The notes under the pieces are model-generated. The model was not told where the DNA came from, did no database searches, and saw only the letters and a list, made by a program, of their open reading frames with translations. 64,000 nt of DNA from assembly GCF_024171925.1 (NCBI RefSeq), contig NZ_JAMTCO010000007.1, positions 248,001-312,000 of the forward strand, in the 5' to 3' direction. Of the stretch, positions 27,094 to 35,107 are shown piece by piece; position 1 is the stretch's first letter, and every line of letters starts with the position of its first letter. Source of the DNA: Actinokineospora diospyrosa (GTDB lineage: Bacteria; Actinomycetota; Actinomycetes; Mycobacteriales; Pseudonocardiaceae). The translations under genes and the position numbers were made by a program.

Positions 27094-27849
27094 TCAGATG
27101 GGGAGCTTGCGGAAGATGGGGCGCGGGATGTGGCGCAGCACCGACATCACCAGCCGCCACTGCGCGGGCGCCCACACCAGGTCCTTGCGGCCGCGCACCG
27201 CGTCCACCGCGATCTGCGCGACCTTGTCCGCGGTCGTGGCCATCGGCGCCGCCTTGAGGCCCTCGGTCATCTTGGTGTGCACGAACCCGGGCCGCACCAC
27301 TGTGACGTTGACCCCTTCGGGCCGCAGCGCCTCGCCGAGGCCGAGGTAGAAGCCGTCGAACCCGGCCTTGGTGGAGCCGTAGACGAAGTTCGACCGGCGC
27401 ACCCGCTCACCGGCGACCGACGACAGCGCGATGATCGAACCGTGGCCCTGCTTGCGCAGCTTCTCGGCCAGCGCGATGCCCACCGACACCGCCGCCGTGT
27501 AGTTCACCTGCGCGGCCGCGACCCCGGCCGCGTGGTCCTGCCACAGCTGCTCGGCGTCGCCCAGCACGCCGAACGCGACGACAGCGACGTCGATGTCGTT
27601 GTCGGCGAACGCCTCCTCGATCACCTTCGGGTGCGAGTCCAGGTCGGTCGCGTCAAAGGCGACTGTGCGCACGGTCGCGCCGAGCCTGCGCAGCCGGTCG
27701 GCGGCCTCGTCCAGCCGGGCGGACGGGCGGGCGGCGAGGGTGACCGTCAACTGCCGCTGCTTGGCGTAGTTCTCGGCGATGGCCAGCCCGATCTCGGACG
27801 TGCCACCGAGCAGGAGCAGGGACTGCGGGGTACCGACTGCGTTGATCAA
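27094..27849 (-). CDS. dprE2: Decaprenylphospho-2-keto-erythropentose reductase DprE2
   Basis: The 251-residue short-chain dehydrogenase reduces the keto intermediate made by DprE1 to decaprenyl-phospho-arabinose, the arabinose donor of the cell wall. It has the NAD(P) motif [15 protein letters not shown], the catalytic Ser of [14 protein letters not shown] and YGSTK with the catalytic Tyr and Lys, and the C-terminus [12 protein letters not shown], which matches the mycobacterial enzyme. Translation probably starts at TTG 27849, which overlaps the dprE1 stop as TTGA; this agrees with the mycobacterial N-terminus MVLDAVG aligned with LINAVG. The dprE1-dprE2 coupling is the same as in Rv3790-Rv3791. 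Confidence 0.95.
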   Translation of the reverse strand: MINAVGTPQSLLLLGGTSEIGLAIAENYAKQRQLTVTLAARPSARLDEAADRLRRLGATVRTVAFDATDLDSHPKVIEEAFADNDIDVAVVAFGVLGDAEQLWQDHAAGVAAAQVNYTAAVSVGIALAEKLRKQGHGSIIALSSVAGERVRRSNFVYGSTKAGFDGFYLGLGEALRPEGVNVTVVRPGFVHTKMTEGLKAAPMATTADKVAQIAVDAVRGRKDLVWAPAQWRLVMSVLRHIPRPIFRKLPI

Positions 27850-29213
27850 AGTCCGAGCCTTCGCGATTGGTCCGAGGTGAACAGGCCGTCCGGGTCGACC
27901 GACTGGCGCACCTTCCGCCACTCGTCGAGCCGGGGGTACATCTGGTGGAAGGTCTCCGGCGCGGTGCGCGACTCCTTGGCCAGGTACAGCCGACCACCGG
28001 CGGCGAGCACCTGCTCGTCGAGCCGGGCGCAGAACTCGTGCAGCCCCGGCGCGATCGGGAAGTCCACTGTGATCGTCCACCCCGGCCGGGGGAACGACAG
28101 CGGCGCCCGGTTGCCCTCACCCATGCGCTTGAACACGTTGAGGAACGACACGTGCCCCGAATCGGCCATCTGTCGCACGATCGAGCGCAGCTCGGCCTCG
28201 GCGCTGAACGGGATGATGAACTGGTACTGCAGGAACCCGTTCGTGCCATAGGCCCGGTTCCACTCGCCGAACATGTCCAGCGGGTGGTAGAATGCCGTCA
28301 GGTTCATGATCTTGCCGCGCGCCTGCTTGGGCGCCTTGCGGTACCAGGCCTCGCCGAGCAGCCGGAAGGTGAGCTTGTTGGCCAGCCCGTTGGGGAAGAC
28401 GTCCGGCAGCGTCAACAGCTGTGGCGCGTCGAAGCGCAGCGGGTCGTCCCGGTACTTCTTGGGCAGCTCGTCGAGCGTGGCCAGCGAGCCGCGGGAGAAC
28501 ACCGCGCGGCCGAGCCTGCCGTCGGTGGAGATCGAGTCGAACCACGCCATCGAGTACTCGTAGGTGTCGTCCGAGCCGTTGGAGAACACCGCCAGCGTCT
28601 CGTCCAGGTCCGCGGTGCGGTCGGTGTCGGAGATGAAGTACGCCGACTCGGTGTGCTTGAGCGCCACCGTCGCCCGCAGGATGATGCCGGTCAGGCCCAT
28701 GCCGCCCACGGTCGCCCAGAACAGGTCCGACTCGGGGCCGTCCGGGGTGAGGGTGCGGACCGAGCCGTCCGCGGTGAGCAGCTCCATCGACCGCACGTGG
28801 TTGCCGAAGCTGCCCGCGGTGTGGTGGTTCTTGCCGTGGATGTCCGAGCCGATCGCCCCGCCGATGGTGACCTGGCGGGTGCCGGGCAGCACCGGGACCC
28901 ACAGTCCGAACGGCAGCGCCGCCCGCATCAGCTGGTCCAGGTTCACCCCGGCGTCGAGCACGGCCAGCCCGGTCTCGGCGTCGATCGAGTGGATGCGGTT
29001 GACCCCGGTCATGTCCACGACCAGGCCACCGGCGTTCTGCGCGGGGTCGCCGTAGGAGCGGCCGAGGCCCCGCGCGATGACCCCGCGCGGGCCAGCCTGG
29101 CCGACCGCGGCGATGACGTCGTCCGGGGTGCTGGGGGTGGCGACCGAGGCGACGCTTGGTGCCGTACGCCCCCAGCCGGTCAGCCTGCGGGTCTCGAACT
29201 CTCCTGGCTCCAC
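27846..29213 (-). CDS. dprE1: Decaprenylphosphoryl-ribose oxidase DprE1 with Thr at the benzothiazinone site
   Basis: The 455-residue FAD enzyme oxidises the 2'-hydroxyl of decaprenylphosphoryl-ribose. It has [15 protein letters not shown], the FAD-binding [29 protein letters not shown] and [19 protein letters not shown], and the catalytic Lys region in LYLAKESRT. The position that is Cys387 in M. tuberculosis (PGWNICVDFP) is Thr382 here ([10 protein letters not shown]). GTG 29213 was chosen as start because it gives the mycobacterial length and N-terminus; a longer open frame to 29540 runs through the divergent gtrA gene and is rejected. It is the first gene of the dprE1-dprE2 pair and shares a short divergent region with gtrA. 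Confidence 0.95.
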   Translation of the reverse strand: MEPGEFETRRLTGWGRTAPSVASVATPSTPDDVIAAVGQAGPRGVIARGLGRSYGDPAQNAGGLVVDMTGVNRIHSIDAETGLAVLDAGVNLDQLMRAALPFGLWVPVLPGTRQVTIGGAIGSDIHGKNHHTAGSFGNHVRSMELLTADGSVRTLTPDGPESDLFWATVGGMGLTGIILRATVALKHTESAYFISDTDRTADLDETLAVFSNGSDDTYEYSMAWFDSISTDGRLGRAVFSRGSLATLDELPKKYRDDPLRFDAPQLLTLPDVFPNGLANKLTFRLLGEAWYRKAPKQARGKIMNLTAFYHPLDMFGEWNRAYGTNGFLQYQFIIPFSAEAELRSIVRQMADSGHVSFLNVFKRMGEGNRAPLSFPRPGWTITVDFPIAPGLHEFCARLDEQVLAAGGRLYLAKESRTAPETFHQMYPRLDEWRKVRQSVDPDGLFTSDQSRRLGL

Positions 29214-29280
29214 CGGCCCCAGGGTAGCCGGGTGGCCGGGCGCTCCTAGACTTGTCCTGCTGTCGGGGCTCAACACAGGC

Positions 29281-29385
29281 GGGGCTGAATGTCCGAGACG
29301 TGGGGCTGAATGTCCGAGACGTGGGGCTGGATGTCTGAGACGTGGGGCTGGATGTCTGAGATGTGGGGCTGAATGTCTGACACGC
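29281..29385 (+). repeat. 21-bp tandem repeat duplicating the gtrA start region
   Basis: Five copies of a 21-bp unit (GGGGCTGAATGTCCGAGACG and one more base) run into the gtrA start. Each copy carries a GGGG ribosome-like site and an ATG; the ATGs are at 29289, 29310, 29331, 29352 and 29373, all in one frame. Copies 1 and 4 end in TGA directly before the next copy's ATG (TGAATG), giving short leader peptides of 6 (MSETWG) and 20 residues before the gtrA start. Confidence 0.93.
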
Positions 29386-29819
29386 GGGATGACGCGGCCG
29401 AGGTGCGCGGTGCGGTGGCCGGGCCGCAGCGGGTGGGGCTGGTCCAGCAGCTCGTCCGGTTCGTGCTGGTCGGCGGCTTCTGCGCGCTGGTCGACTCCGG
29501 GGTCTACTGGCTGCTGCTGCACGCGGGCCTGTGGGTGCACCTGGCGAAGGCGATCAGCTTCATCCTGGGCACCACCACGGCCTACTTCCTCAACAAGCGC
29601 TTCACCTTCACCGACGCCGCCGACCGGGGCGCTGGCCAGGCGGGCGGCTTCGCCCTGCTCTACACGGTGACGTTCTTCGTCAACGTGGGTACGAACGCGC
29701 TCATGCTGGCCGTGCTGCCGACCTTCCGCTGGGAGTACGCGCTGGCCTGGGTGATCGCCCAGGGGGTCGGCACCACGATCAACTTCGTGCTGCTGCGGAC
29801 CGTGGTGTTCCGCCGCTAG
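29373..29819 (+). CDS. GtrA-family membrane protein
   Basis: The 148-residue protein has four hydrophobic helices and the GtrA signature: [24 protein letters not shown], then [16 protein letters not shown]. It is the counterpart of Rv3789, next to dprE1 in M. tuberculosis, which has been proposed to flip decaprenyl-phospho-arabinose or to anchor arabinosyltransferases. Translation is placed at ATG 29373, the last of five repeated ATGs in the leader repeat; all earlier ATGs meet stops or extend the N-terminus by 7-residue steps, so the start is well bounded. The gene is divergent from dprE1 and overlaps the convergent small gene by 4 bp. Confidence 0.92.
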   Translation: MSDTRDDAAEVRGAVAGPQRVGLVQQLVRFVLVGGFCALVDSGVYWLLLHAGLWVHLAKAISFILGTTTAYFLNKRFTFTDAADRGAGQAGGFALLYTVTFFVNVGTNALMLAVLPTFRWEYALAWVIAQGVGTTINFVLLRTVVFRR

Positions 29820-30088
29820 TTCGCGCCGAACCCGTGGCCGCGGTTGTTCGGGGTGCCGTAGACCCGCACGTGCGCGGGCAGCGAGTCCAGGTGCGCGCTG
29901 GCCACGTGCCCGAAGTTGATCGCCGCCGAGGTCCCGTCGGCCAGTTCCGGGGTGTCGACGCCGCCGGAGGCCATCAAGACCGGCAGCCGGGGGCCCAGGC
30001 TCTTGGCCGCGCGCTCGGACAGGGAGAAGATCAACGGTTCCCCGCCGCTGGACAGGTGCAGGAAGAGGGCGTGTCGCTGTTCGCTCAT
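29816..30088 (-). CDS. Small protein of unknown function convergent with gtrA
   Basis: The 90-residue protein starts [23 protein letters not shown] and ends [16 protein letters not shown]. It has a mixed beta/alpha pattern and no recognised domain, membrane segment or signal peptide. The reading frame is open upstream to an ATG at 30154, but the ATG at 30088 gives a more usual N-terminus. It overlaps the 3' end of gtrA by 4 bp. Third-position GC supports coding. Function unknown. Confidence 0.65.
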   Translation of the reverse strand: MSEQRHALFLHLSSGGEPLIFSLSERAAKSLGPRLPVLMASGGVDTPELADGTSAAINFGHVASAHLDSLPAHVRVYGTPNNRGHGFGAN

Positions 30089-30192
30089 GCGGCCCACCAC
30101 ACCACGGAAACCGTTGTCGTGCAAGGAAAGTTCACCCGGAGCGGATCTGCTCACAGCGGACAGGGCTGGTGCGGGCGCGTAGCCTCGCCAGC

Positions 30193-30699
30193 ATGATCGA
30201 GGAGTTCCTGGCGGCGCGGGGCGCCGGTGACCTGGCCCACCCCGGCGGCACCCTGCTCGCCCACCTCGGCCGCACCCGGGACGCCCTGGCCTCCTGGGGT
30301 GCCCGCCAGGCCCTGCAGGTCGCGGGCCTGGCCCACGCCGCCTACGGAACCGACGGCTTCCCGCACCCCCTGCTCTCCCCCCACGAACGCCCAGAACTGG
30401 TCACCCTGATCGGCGTCGAGGCAGAAGCCATCGTCTACGCCTATTGCGCCCTGGACCGCGACTTCAGCTACCCGAGACTGCTGACCGGCATCGTCCGCGA
30501 CAGGTTCACCGGCACCTCAACCCAGGTCGACAGCGGCCTGCTCCGGGACATTGTGGAACTGACCTACGCCAACGAACTCGACGTCATGGCCCAGAGCCCA
30601 CTACTCCGCAGACGCCACGCCGCCGAACTCCGCCTGCGACTCGGCTCTTGGTCTGCCTACGCCAGCTTCCCGGCAGTGGAAGCCCTAGAACGCCTATAG
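30193..30699 (+). CDS. DUF6817-like protein
   Basis: The 168-residue soluble protein has HPGGTLLAHLGRTRDALASWGARQALQVAGLAHAAYGTDGFP, where LAHLxRT and the HAAYGT motif resemble the DUF6817 family seen in actinomycetes; the two His residues may bind metal in an HD-like helical domain. The family name is from memory of its motif and should be checked. The ATG 30193 was chosen over a GTG at 30169 since no ribosome site favours the longer form. It faces a repeat-filled gap. Function unknown; no link to the cell-wall genes is visible. Confidence 0.72.
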   Translation: MIEEFLAARGAGDLAHPGGTLLAHLGRTRDALASWGARQALQVAGLAHAAYGTDGFPHPLLSPHERPELVTLIGVEAEAIVYAYCALDRDFSYPRLLTGIVRDRFTGTSTQVDSGLLRDIVELTYANELDVMAQSPLLRRRHAAELRLRLGSWSAYASFPAVEALERL

Positions 30700-30795
30700 C
30701 TCCCGGCCCCACTCACCGATCCCCGGTAGCCCTACCCCGCCCCACCTCACCCACCGCCGCACCCCTCCGGCAGCCCTACCGCCACCGCTTCGCGC

Positions 30796-30920
30796 ACACC
30801 CCGGGCGCAGCCCGGCCCCCACCCTCTCCGGGGGGCGACCCCGGTGCCAGTCTATCGCATTTGACCTGCGGAAAGGGGGGCGCGGAAAATCTGTGGATAA
30901 CTTAGGCGTTGTGGATAACT
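30796..30920. repeat. GC-hairpin / TTATCCACA repeat, copy 4 (divergent)
   Basis: It has CCGGGC-GCA-GCCCGG in place of the G-run hairpin, then CCCACCCTCTCCGGGGGGCG and CCCCGGTGCCAGTCTA as in copies 2 and 3. It ends with two TGTGGATAACTT-type boxes at 30892-30900 and 30910-30918, 18 bp apart, instead of one. Confidence 0.82.
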
Positions 30921-31032
30921 CGGCGCCGGACAGGCCGGGCCGGTGGCTTGCCGCTCGGACGAAATCAGCTGCCCGGGCAAGTCCGCCATGGACCAAGTCC
31001 GCTGACTTGGCAAGGCCGCCGTGCGGGCCGCG

Positions 31033-31280
31033 CTTGTTGGATGGGTAAGCCGCTGTGGCGGAGCCAGCAGCGTGGCGAAGCTCGTTGAGTAGGCGAGCCT
31101 GTCGCGAGTGGGTGTGCGGCCGCACTCGTTGGGTGGGCAAGCTGCCGTTGGCGGGGCCAGCTATGTGGCGAAGCTCGTTGAGTGGGCGAGTGGCTGTGCG
31201 GCCGCGCTTGTTGGGTGGGCAAGTCGCTGCGGCGGGGCCAGCCGTGTGGGCAAGCTCGTTGAGTGGACAAGTCAGCCAAA
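31033..31280. repeat. Imperfect tandem repeat, ~80-92 bp period
   Basis: Three related units start at 31033, 31125 and 31207 with CTYGTTGGRTGGGYAAG and share GCGGGGCCAGC, GTGGCGAAGCTCGTTGAGT and TGTGCGGCCGC. The units are not all the same length. No coding potential is seen. Confidence 0.8.
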
Positions 31281-31326
31281 GCCCAAACCAGCAGCCTGGA
31301 CAAGCAAGCCGCGCAGCCTAAGGCGG

Positions 31327-32223
31327 TCAGTGCCTGAAGAACTGCTCGCGTTGACCCCGCCGCACGAGTTTTAGCCACTCGAAGAATGCCTTCGGGTCTC
31401 GCTTAGTGCCCAGGAAGTACAACCCGAACCGAAACACCTCAAGCATCCCCAGCTTGCGCATGCCCGGCTGCGACAAGAGGTAGCCCCGGTTGCGATAGGT
31501 GTAATAGCGCTTCACCACGTTGTCCGGGTCTTGCGCGTGGAGCTTGCCGCCGAGCATCGGCTTGAACTCGTCGCTGCCATCCGGGTGTAGGTAGGCGGCG
31601 CGGAGGCAGGTGCCGAAAGGTAGGCCCGACCGCACGAGGCGGCGGTGGATCTCTACCTCGTCACCGCGGAAGAAGAGGCGGTAGTCGGGGACGCCGACCA
31701 CGTCGAGGGTGTCGGCGCGGAAGAGGGCGCCGTTGAACAGGGAGGCGATCCCGGGTAGGAAGTCCTCGCCGAGCTGGTCGGCTTCGCGCTTCCAGGTCAG
31801 GCCGCGGCGCAGGGGGAAGGCGAGGCGCTCGGGGTGGTCGATGTTGGTGACCATCGGCGACACCTCGGCGAGGCCGCGGCGCTCGGCGACGTCGAGCAGG
31901 GTCGCCAGGACGGTCTCGTCGGCGGGGCGGCCGTCGTCGTCGGCCAGCCACAGCCAGTCGGCGCCCATCGACAGCGCGTGCAGCATGCCCAGGGCGAACC
32001 CGCCCGCGCCGCCGAGGTTGCGGTGCGAGGTCAGGTAGGTGGTGGGCAGCGGGCAGGCCGCGACCACGTCCTCGGCCGAGTCGTCCGGGCCGTTGTCCAC
32101 CACGACCAGGTGGTCCGGCGGCCGGGTCTGCGCCGCGATCATCTTGAGGGAGTCGGACAGGAGTGCGCGCCGGTGCCGGGTGACCACTACGGCCACCACC
32201 GCACCCGCCTGCAACCGCGTCAT
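31327..32223 (-). CDS. glfT1: Galactofuranosyltransferase GlfT1
   Basis: The 298-residue GT2 enzyme starts the galactan by adding the first galactofuranose units to the decaprenyl-PP-GlcNAc-rhamnose primer. It has VAVVVTRHRRALLSDSL, VVVDNGPDDSAEDV, the motif HRNLGGAGGFALGM and LWLADDDGRPADE with the metal-binding DDD, and FFRGDEVEIHRRL in the acceptor region. It matches Rv3782 in sequence and in context. It is last in a leftward three-gene operon wzm-wzt-glfT1, overlapping the ATPase gene by 4 bp (ATGA). The product acts at the inner membrane face and feeds GlfT2. Confidence 0.93.
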   Translation of the reverse strand: MTRLQAGAVVAVVVTRHRRALLSDSLKMIAAQTRPPDHLVVVDNGPDDSAEDVVAACPLPTTYLTSHRNLGGAGGFALGMLHALSMGADWLWLADDDGRPADETVLATLLDVAERRGLAEVSPMVTNIDHPERLAFPLRRGLTWKREADQLGEDFLPGIASLFNGALFRADTLDVVGVPDYRLFFRGDEVEIHRRLVRSGLPFGTCLRAAYLHPDGSDEFKPMLGGKLHAQDPDNVVKRYYTYRNRGYLLSQPGMRKLGMLEVFRFGLYFLGTKRDPKAFFEWLKLVRRGQREQFFRH

Positions 32224-33011
32224 CGAGTCTCGCCGAGCCTTTCCAGGGTCTCCGGGCTCATCTGTTCCAGCGGATCGCGGCCCTTGTAGGCCGTCAGCAC
32301 CTCGCGCAGGTCACCGTGCATCTTGATCCGGCCCTCGTCCATCCAGATGGCCGTGTTGCACAGCTCGAACAGCAGCTCGTCGGAGTGCGAGGCGAACACC
32401 AGCATGCCCGAGCGGCGGACCAGGTCGACCAGCCGGTCGCGCGCCTTGGCCATGAACGCCGCGTCGACCGCGCCGATGCCCTCGTCGAGCAGCAGGATCT
32501 CCGGGTCGATCGAGGTGACCACGCCCAGCGCCAGCCGCACCCGCATGCCGGTCGAGTAGGTGCGCAGCGGCAGGTGCAGGTAGTCGCCGAGCTCGGTGAA
32601 GTGCGAGATGTCCTCGACCCGCTCCTGCATCTGCTTGCGGGTCATCCCCAGGAACAGGCCGCGGATGAAGATGTTCTCCATCCCGGAGATCTCCGGGTCC
32701 ATGCCGACCGCCAGGTCGAAGACCGGGGCGATCTTGCCCTTGATCTCCGAGGTGCCCCTCGTCGGCTCGTAGATGCCCGAGAGCAGCCGCAGCAGCGTGG
32801 ACTTGCCCGCGCCGTTGTGCCCGACCAGGGCGACCCGGTCGCCGTCGCGCAGGCTCAGGGTGATGTCGTGCAGCGCCTCGATGATCGGCACCCGGGCCTC
32901 GGTGCCGATCTTGCCGCCCACCTTGCCCAGGACGGCCTTCTTCAGCGAACGCGTCTTGGCGTCGAAGATCGGGAAGTCGACTGAGGCGTTGTGTACGTCG
33001 ATACTGACCAT
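32220..33011 (-). CDS. wzt: ABC transporter ATPase (galactan export, Wzt-like)
   Basis: The 263-residue ATPase has Walker A GHNGAGKSTLLRLLSG, the signature YSTGMRVRLALG, Walker B PEILLLDEGIGAVD and the switch His in FASHSDELL, all typical of O-antigen/teichoic acid exporters (RfbE/Wzt/TagH type). It lacks a C-terminal carbohydrate-binding domain. It corresponds to Rv3781 and is thought to flip lipid-linked galactan with the permease encoded upstream. ATG 33011 was chosen over one at 33053, because the latter would overlap the upstream permease stop. It is coupled to glfT1 at its 3' end. Confidence 0.93.
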   Translation of the reverse strand: MVSIDVHNASVDFPIFDAKTRSLKKAVLGKVGGKIGTEARVPIIEALHDITLSLRDGDRVALVGHNGAGKSTLLRLLSGIYEPTRGTSEIKGKIAPVFDLAVGMDPEISGMENIFIRGLFLGMTRKQMQERVEDISHFTELGDYLHLPLRTYSTGMRVRLALGVVTSIDPEILLLDEGIGAVDAAFMAKARDRLVDLVRRSGMLVFASHSDELLFELCNTAIWMDEGRIKMHGDLREVLTAYKGRDPLEQMSPETLERLGETR

Positions 33012-33027
33012 GGTGTGACTGCCTCGT

Positions 33028-33975
33028 TCAGACCCAGTAGGAGACACGGGCACGGTAGTTGCGCATGGCCAAGAAGGCCAGGCTCCACCCGACGACGGTG
33101 ATGACGCCGACGACCACCCAGTGGTGCCAGCTCTGCTCGCTGCCGATCAGTGGCGCGCGCAGGATCTGCACGAAGTGGTACAGCGGGTTCAACTCGACGA
33201 TCAGGTGCTTCCAGTCGCCGGGGCCGAGCTTCTGGGTCAGCACGTCGACCGGCCACACGATCGGCGTCGCGTAGAAGAGCAGCTGCGTCAGCGCGTTGAT
33301 GACCTGCGGGATGTCGCGGTAGCGGGTGCTGATGATGCCGAACAGCAGGGCGACCCAGGCGCCGTTGAGGGCGAGCACGACGAACGCGGGGATGGCGAGC
33401 ACCATCGTCCAGCTCAAGCCCGGCTGGGGGGCGCCGTTGGGGGAGAGCGTGTAGCCGCCCGCGGCGATCGAGCCGAAGAACAGCGCGAGCACCACGGCGT
33501 AGACGAGCATGTTGTGCAGCATCATCAACGTCTGCCGCCACACCGTCCGCAGCGCGTAGACGGTCAGCGGCGCGGGCAGGTGCTTGATCAAGCCCTCGTT
33601 GGAGATGAACGCGTCCGAGCCCTCGGTCAGGCAGCCCAGGATGAAGCCCCAGACGATGAAGCCGACGGTCAGGTAGGGCAAGAACGTGTTGACCGCGATG
33701 CCGAACAGCTGGGAGTAGAGCAGGCCGAGGCCCGCCGCCGTGACCCCCATGCTCATGGTGATCCACAGCGGCCCGATCACCGAGCGCCGGTACCGCTGTT
33801 TGATGTCCTGCCAGCCGAGGTGGCCCCACAACTCCCGGGCGGCGACGCCGTCCCGGATGTCCTTAGCCGCCCGCGCCCAACTCCGCCCGGAGTGCACCAC
33901 CGGACTCGCCGGGATGTCTATCGCGCTCGTTACCTGCACGGTGGTTGAGACTACCGGCGGTTCCCCCAAGGGCAT
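33028..33975 (-). CDS. wzm: ABC transporter permease (galactan export, Wzm-like)
   Basis: The ~315-residue permease has an N-terminal cytoplasmic part with ARELWGHLGWQDIKQRYRRS, the amphipathic interface typical of O-antigen export permeases (RfbD/Wzm/TagG), then six hydrophobic helices including LPYLTVGFIVWGFILGCL and the conserved ISTRYRDIPQVINALTQ. It corresponds to Rv3783. With the Wzt-like ATPase it should move lipid-linked galactan across the membrane. Start choice is uncertain: ATG 33975 is used here, GTG 33939 is an alternative, and neither has a clear ribosome site. It is divergent from the neuB gene, with 94 bp between. Confidence 0.9.
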   Translation of the reverse strand: MPLGEPPVVSTTVQVTSAIDIPASPVVHSGRSWARAAKDIRDGVAARELWGHLGWQDIKQRYRRSVIGPLWITMSMGVTAAGLGLLYSQLFGIAVNTFLPYLTVGFIVWGFILGCLTEGSDAFISNEGLIKHLPAPLTVYALRTVWRQTLMMLHNMLVYAVVLALFFGSIAAGGYTLSPNGAPQPGLSWTMVLAIPAFVVLALNGAWVALLFGIISTRYRDIPQVINALTQLLFYATPIVWPVDVLTQKLGPGDWKHLIVELNPLYHFVQILRAPLIGSEQSWHHWVVVGVITVVGWSLAFLAMRNYRARVSYWV

Positions 33976-34069
33976 GTAGCCGGTCGTTGCAGCGCGCGGG
34001 ACCGGCTGCGCGCCGCTAGACTCCGCGAGACCCGGCCGTCGCTCACGACCCCGCAGGAGGTCGCCCCCC

Positions 34070-35107
34070 TTGGCCGAAATACTCGTCGGTTCCCGTGCCG
34101 TCGGATCGGTCCACCCGCCACTGGTGATCGCCGAGATCGGCATCAACCACGAGGGCGACCCGGACAAGGCCCACCGGATGGTCGCCGACGCGGCCGACGC
34201 GGGCGTGGAGTGCGTCAAGTTCCAGACCCACGTGGTCGAGGACGAGATGATCCCCAACGACGTCGTCCCCGGCAACGCCGACGAGCCCATCTACGCGATG
34301 ATGCGCCGCTGCGCGCTGCCCGCGTCGGTGGAGCGCGAGCTCAAGGCGCACGCCGAGGAGCGGGGCATGGTGTTCCTGTCCACCCCGTTCTCCAGGGCGG
34401 CCGCCGACCGCCTCGCCGAGCTGGACGTCGCCGCGTACAAGATCGGCTCCGGGGAGTGCAACAACTACCCGCTGGTCGGCCACATCGCCGCGCTCGGCAA
34501 GCCGGTCATCCTGTCCACCGGCATGAACGACATCGCCTCCATCCGGCCCGCTGTGGACCTGCTGCGCGCCGCCGGGGTCGGTTACGCGCTGCTGCACTGC
34601 ACGTCGCTCTACCCGACCCCGCCCGAGCAGGTCCGCCTCGGCGCTCTGGCCGAACTGCGCGCGGAGTTCCCGGACGCCGTCCTCGGCCTGTCCGACCACA
34701 CGACGTCGATCTACCCGTGCCTCGGCGCGGTCCCGCTCGGCGCGCGGGTGCTGGAGCGGCACTTCACCTCGGACGCCACCTGGCCGGGTCCGGACATCCC
34801 GGTGTCCTCGACGCCCGCGGAGTTCGCCGAGCTGGTCACCGGCTCCCGGTTGATCTTCGCCGCCCTCGGTGGCACCAAAGAGATCTTGGCCGCGGAGCAG
34901 CCGACGATCGACTTCGCCTACGCCAGCGTCGTCACCACCGCGCCGATCGCCGCCGGGGACGAGCTGACCGCGGCCAACCTGTGGGTCAAGCGCCCCGGCA
35001 CCGGCGAGATCCGCGCCGCCGAGTACCCCACCCTGCTCGGCCGCCGGGCCGCCACCGACCTACCGGTCGACCGGCAGTTGAGCTGGAACGACCTCGCGGA
35101 TGTCTGA
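34070..35107 (+). CDS. neuB: Nonulosonic acid synthase (NeuB family)
   Basis: The 345-residue protein condenses phosphoenolpyruvate with a hexosamine (ManNAc or a diacetamido sugar) to a nine-carbon acid. It has the NeuB TIM barrel (VIAEIGINHEGDPDKAHRM, VKFQTHVVEDEMIP, FLSTPFSRAAADRL, YKIGSGECNNYPLV, LSDHTTSI) and a C-terminal antifreeze-like SAF domain (about 285-345, ITAPIA... LWVKRPGTGEI). The sequence cannot tell sialic, legionaminic or pseudaminic acid apart. Translation starts at TTG 34070, with GCAGGAGG 9 nt upstream. It overlaps neuC by 8 bp, so both act in one pathway. It is divergent from the galactan exporter. Confidence 0.93.
   Translation: MAEILVGSRAVGSVHPPLVIAEIGINHEGDPDKAHRMVADAADAGVECVKFQTHVVEDEMIPNDVVPGNADEPIYAMMRRCALPASVERELKAHAEERGMVFLSTPFSRAAADRLAELDVAAYKIGSGECNNYPLVGHIAALGKPVILSTGMNDIASIRPAVDLLRAAGVGYALLHCTSLYPTPPEQVRLGALAELRAEFPDAVLGLSDHTTSIYPCLGAVPLGARVLERHFTSDATWPGPDIPVSSTPAEFAELVTGSRLIFAALGGTKEILAAEQPTIDFAYASVVTTAPIAAGDELTAANLWVKRPGTGEIRAAEYPTLLGRRAATDLPVDRQLSWNDLADV

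Larger units (their letters stand above)
30700..31326. other. Repeat-filled intergenic region
   Basis: A gap of 627 bp without a gene. It carries copy 4 of the GC-hairpin/TTATCCACA repeat and a separate imperfect tandem repeat of ~80-90 bp. Open frames on both strands are artefacts of the repeats. Confidence 0.75.

Noticed and set aside
29281-29385. CRISPR array in the 21-bp tandem repeats before gtrA (and other arrays in the window)
   Set aside because: The repeats are directly adjacent with no spacers, and no cas genes are present.
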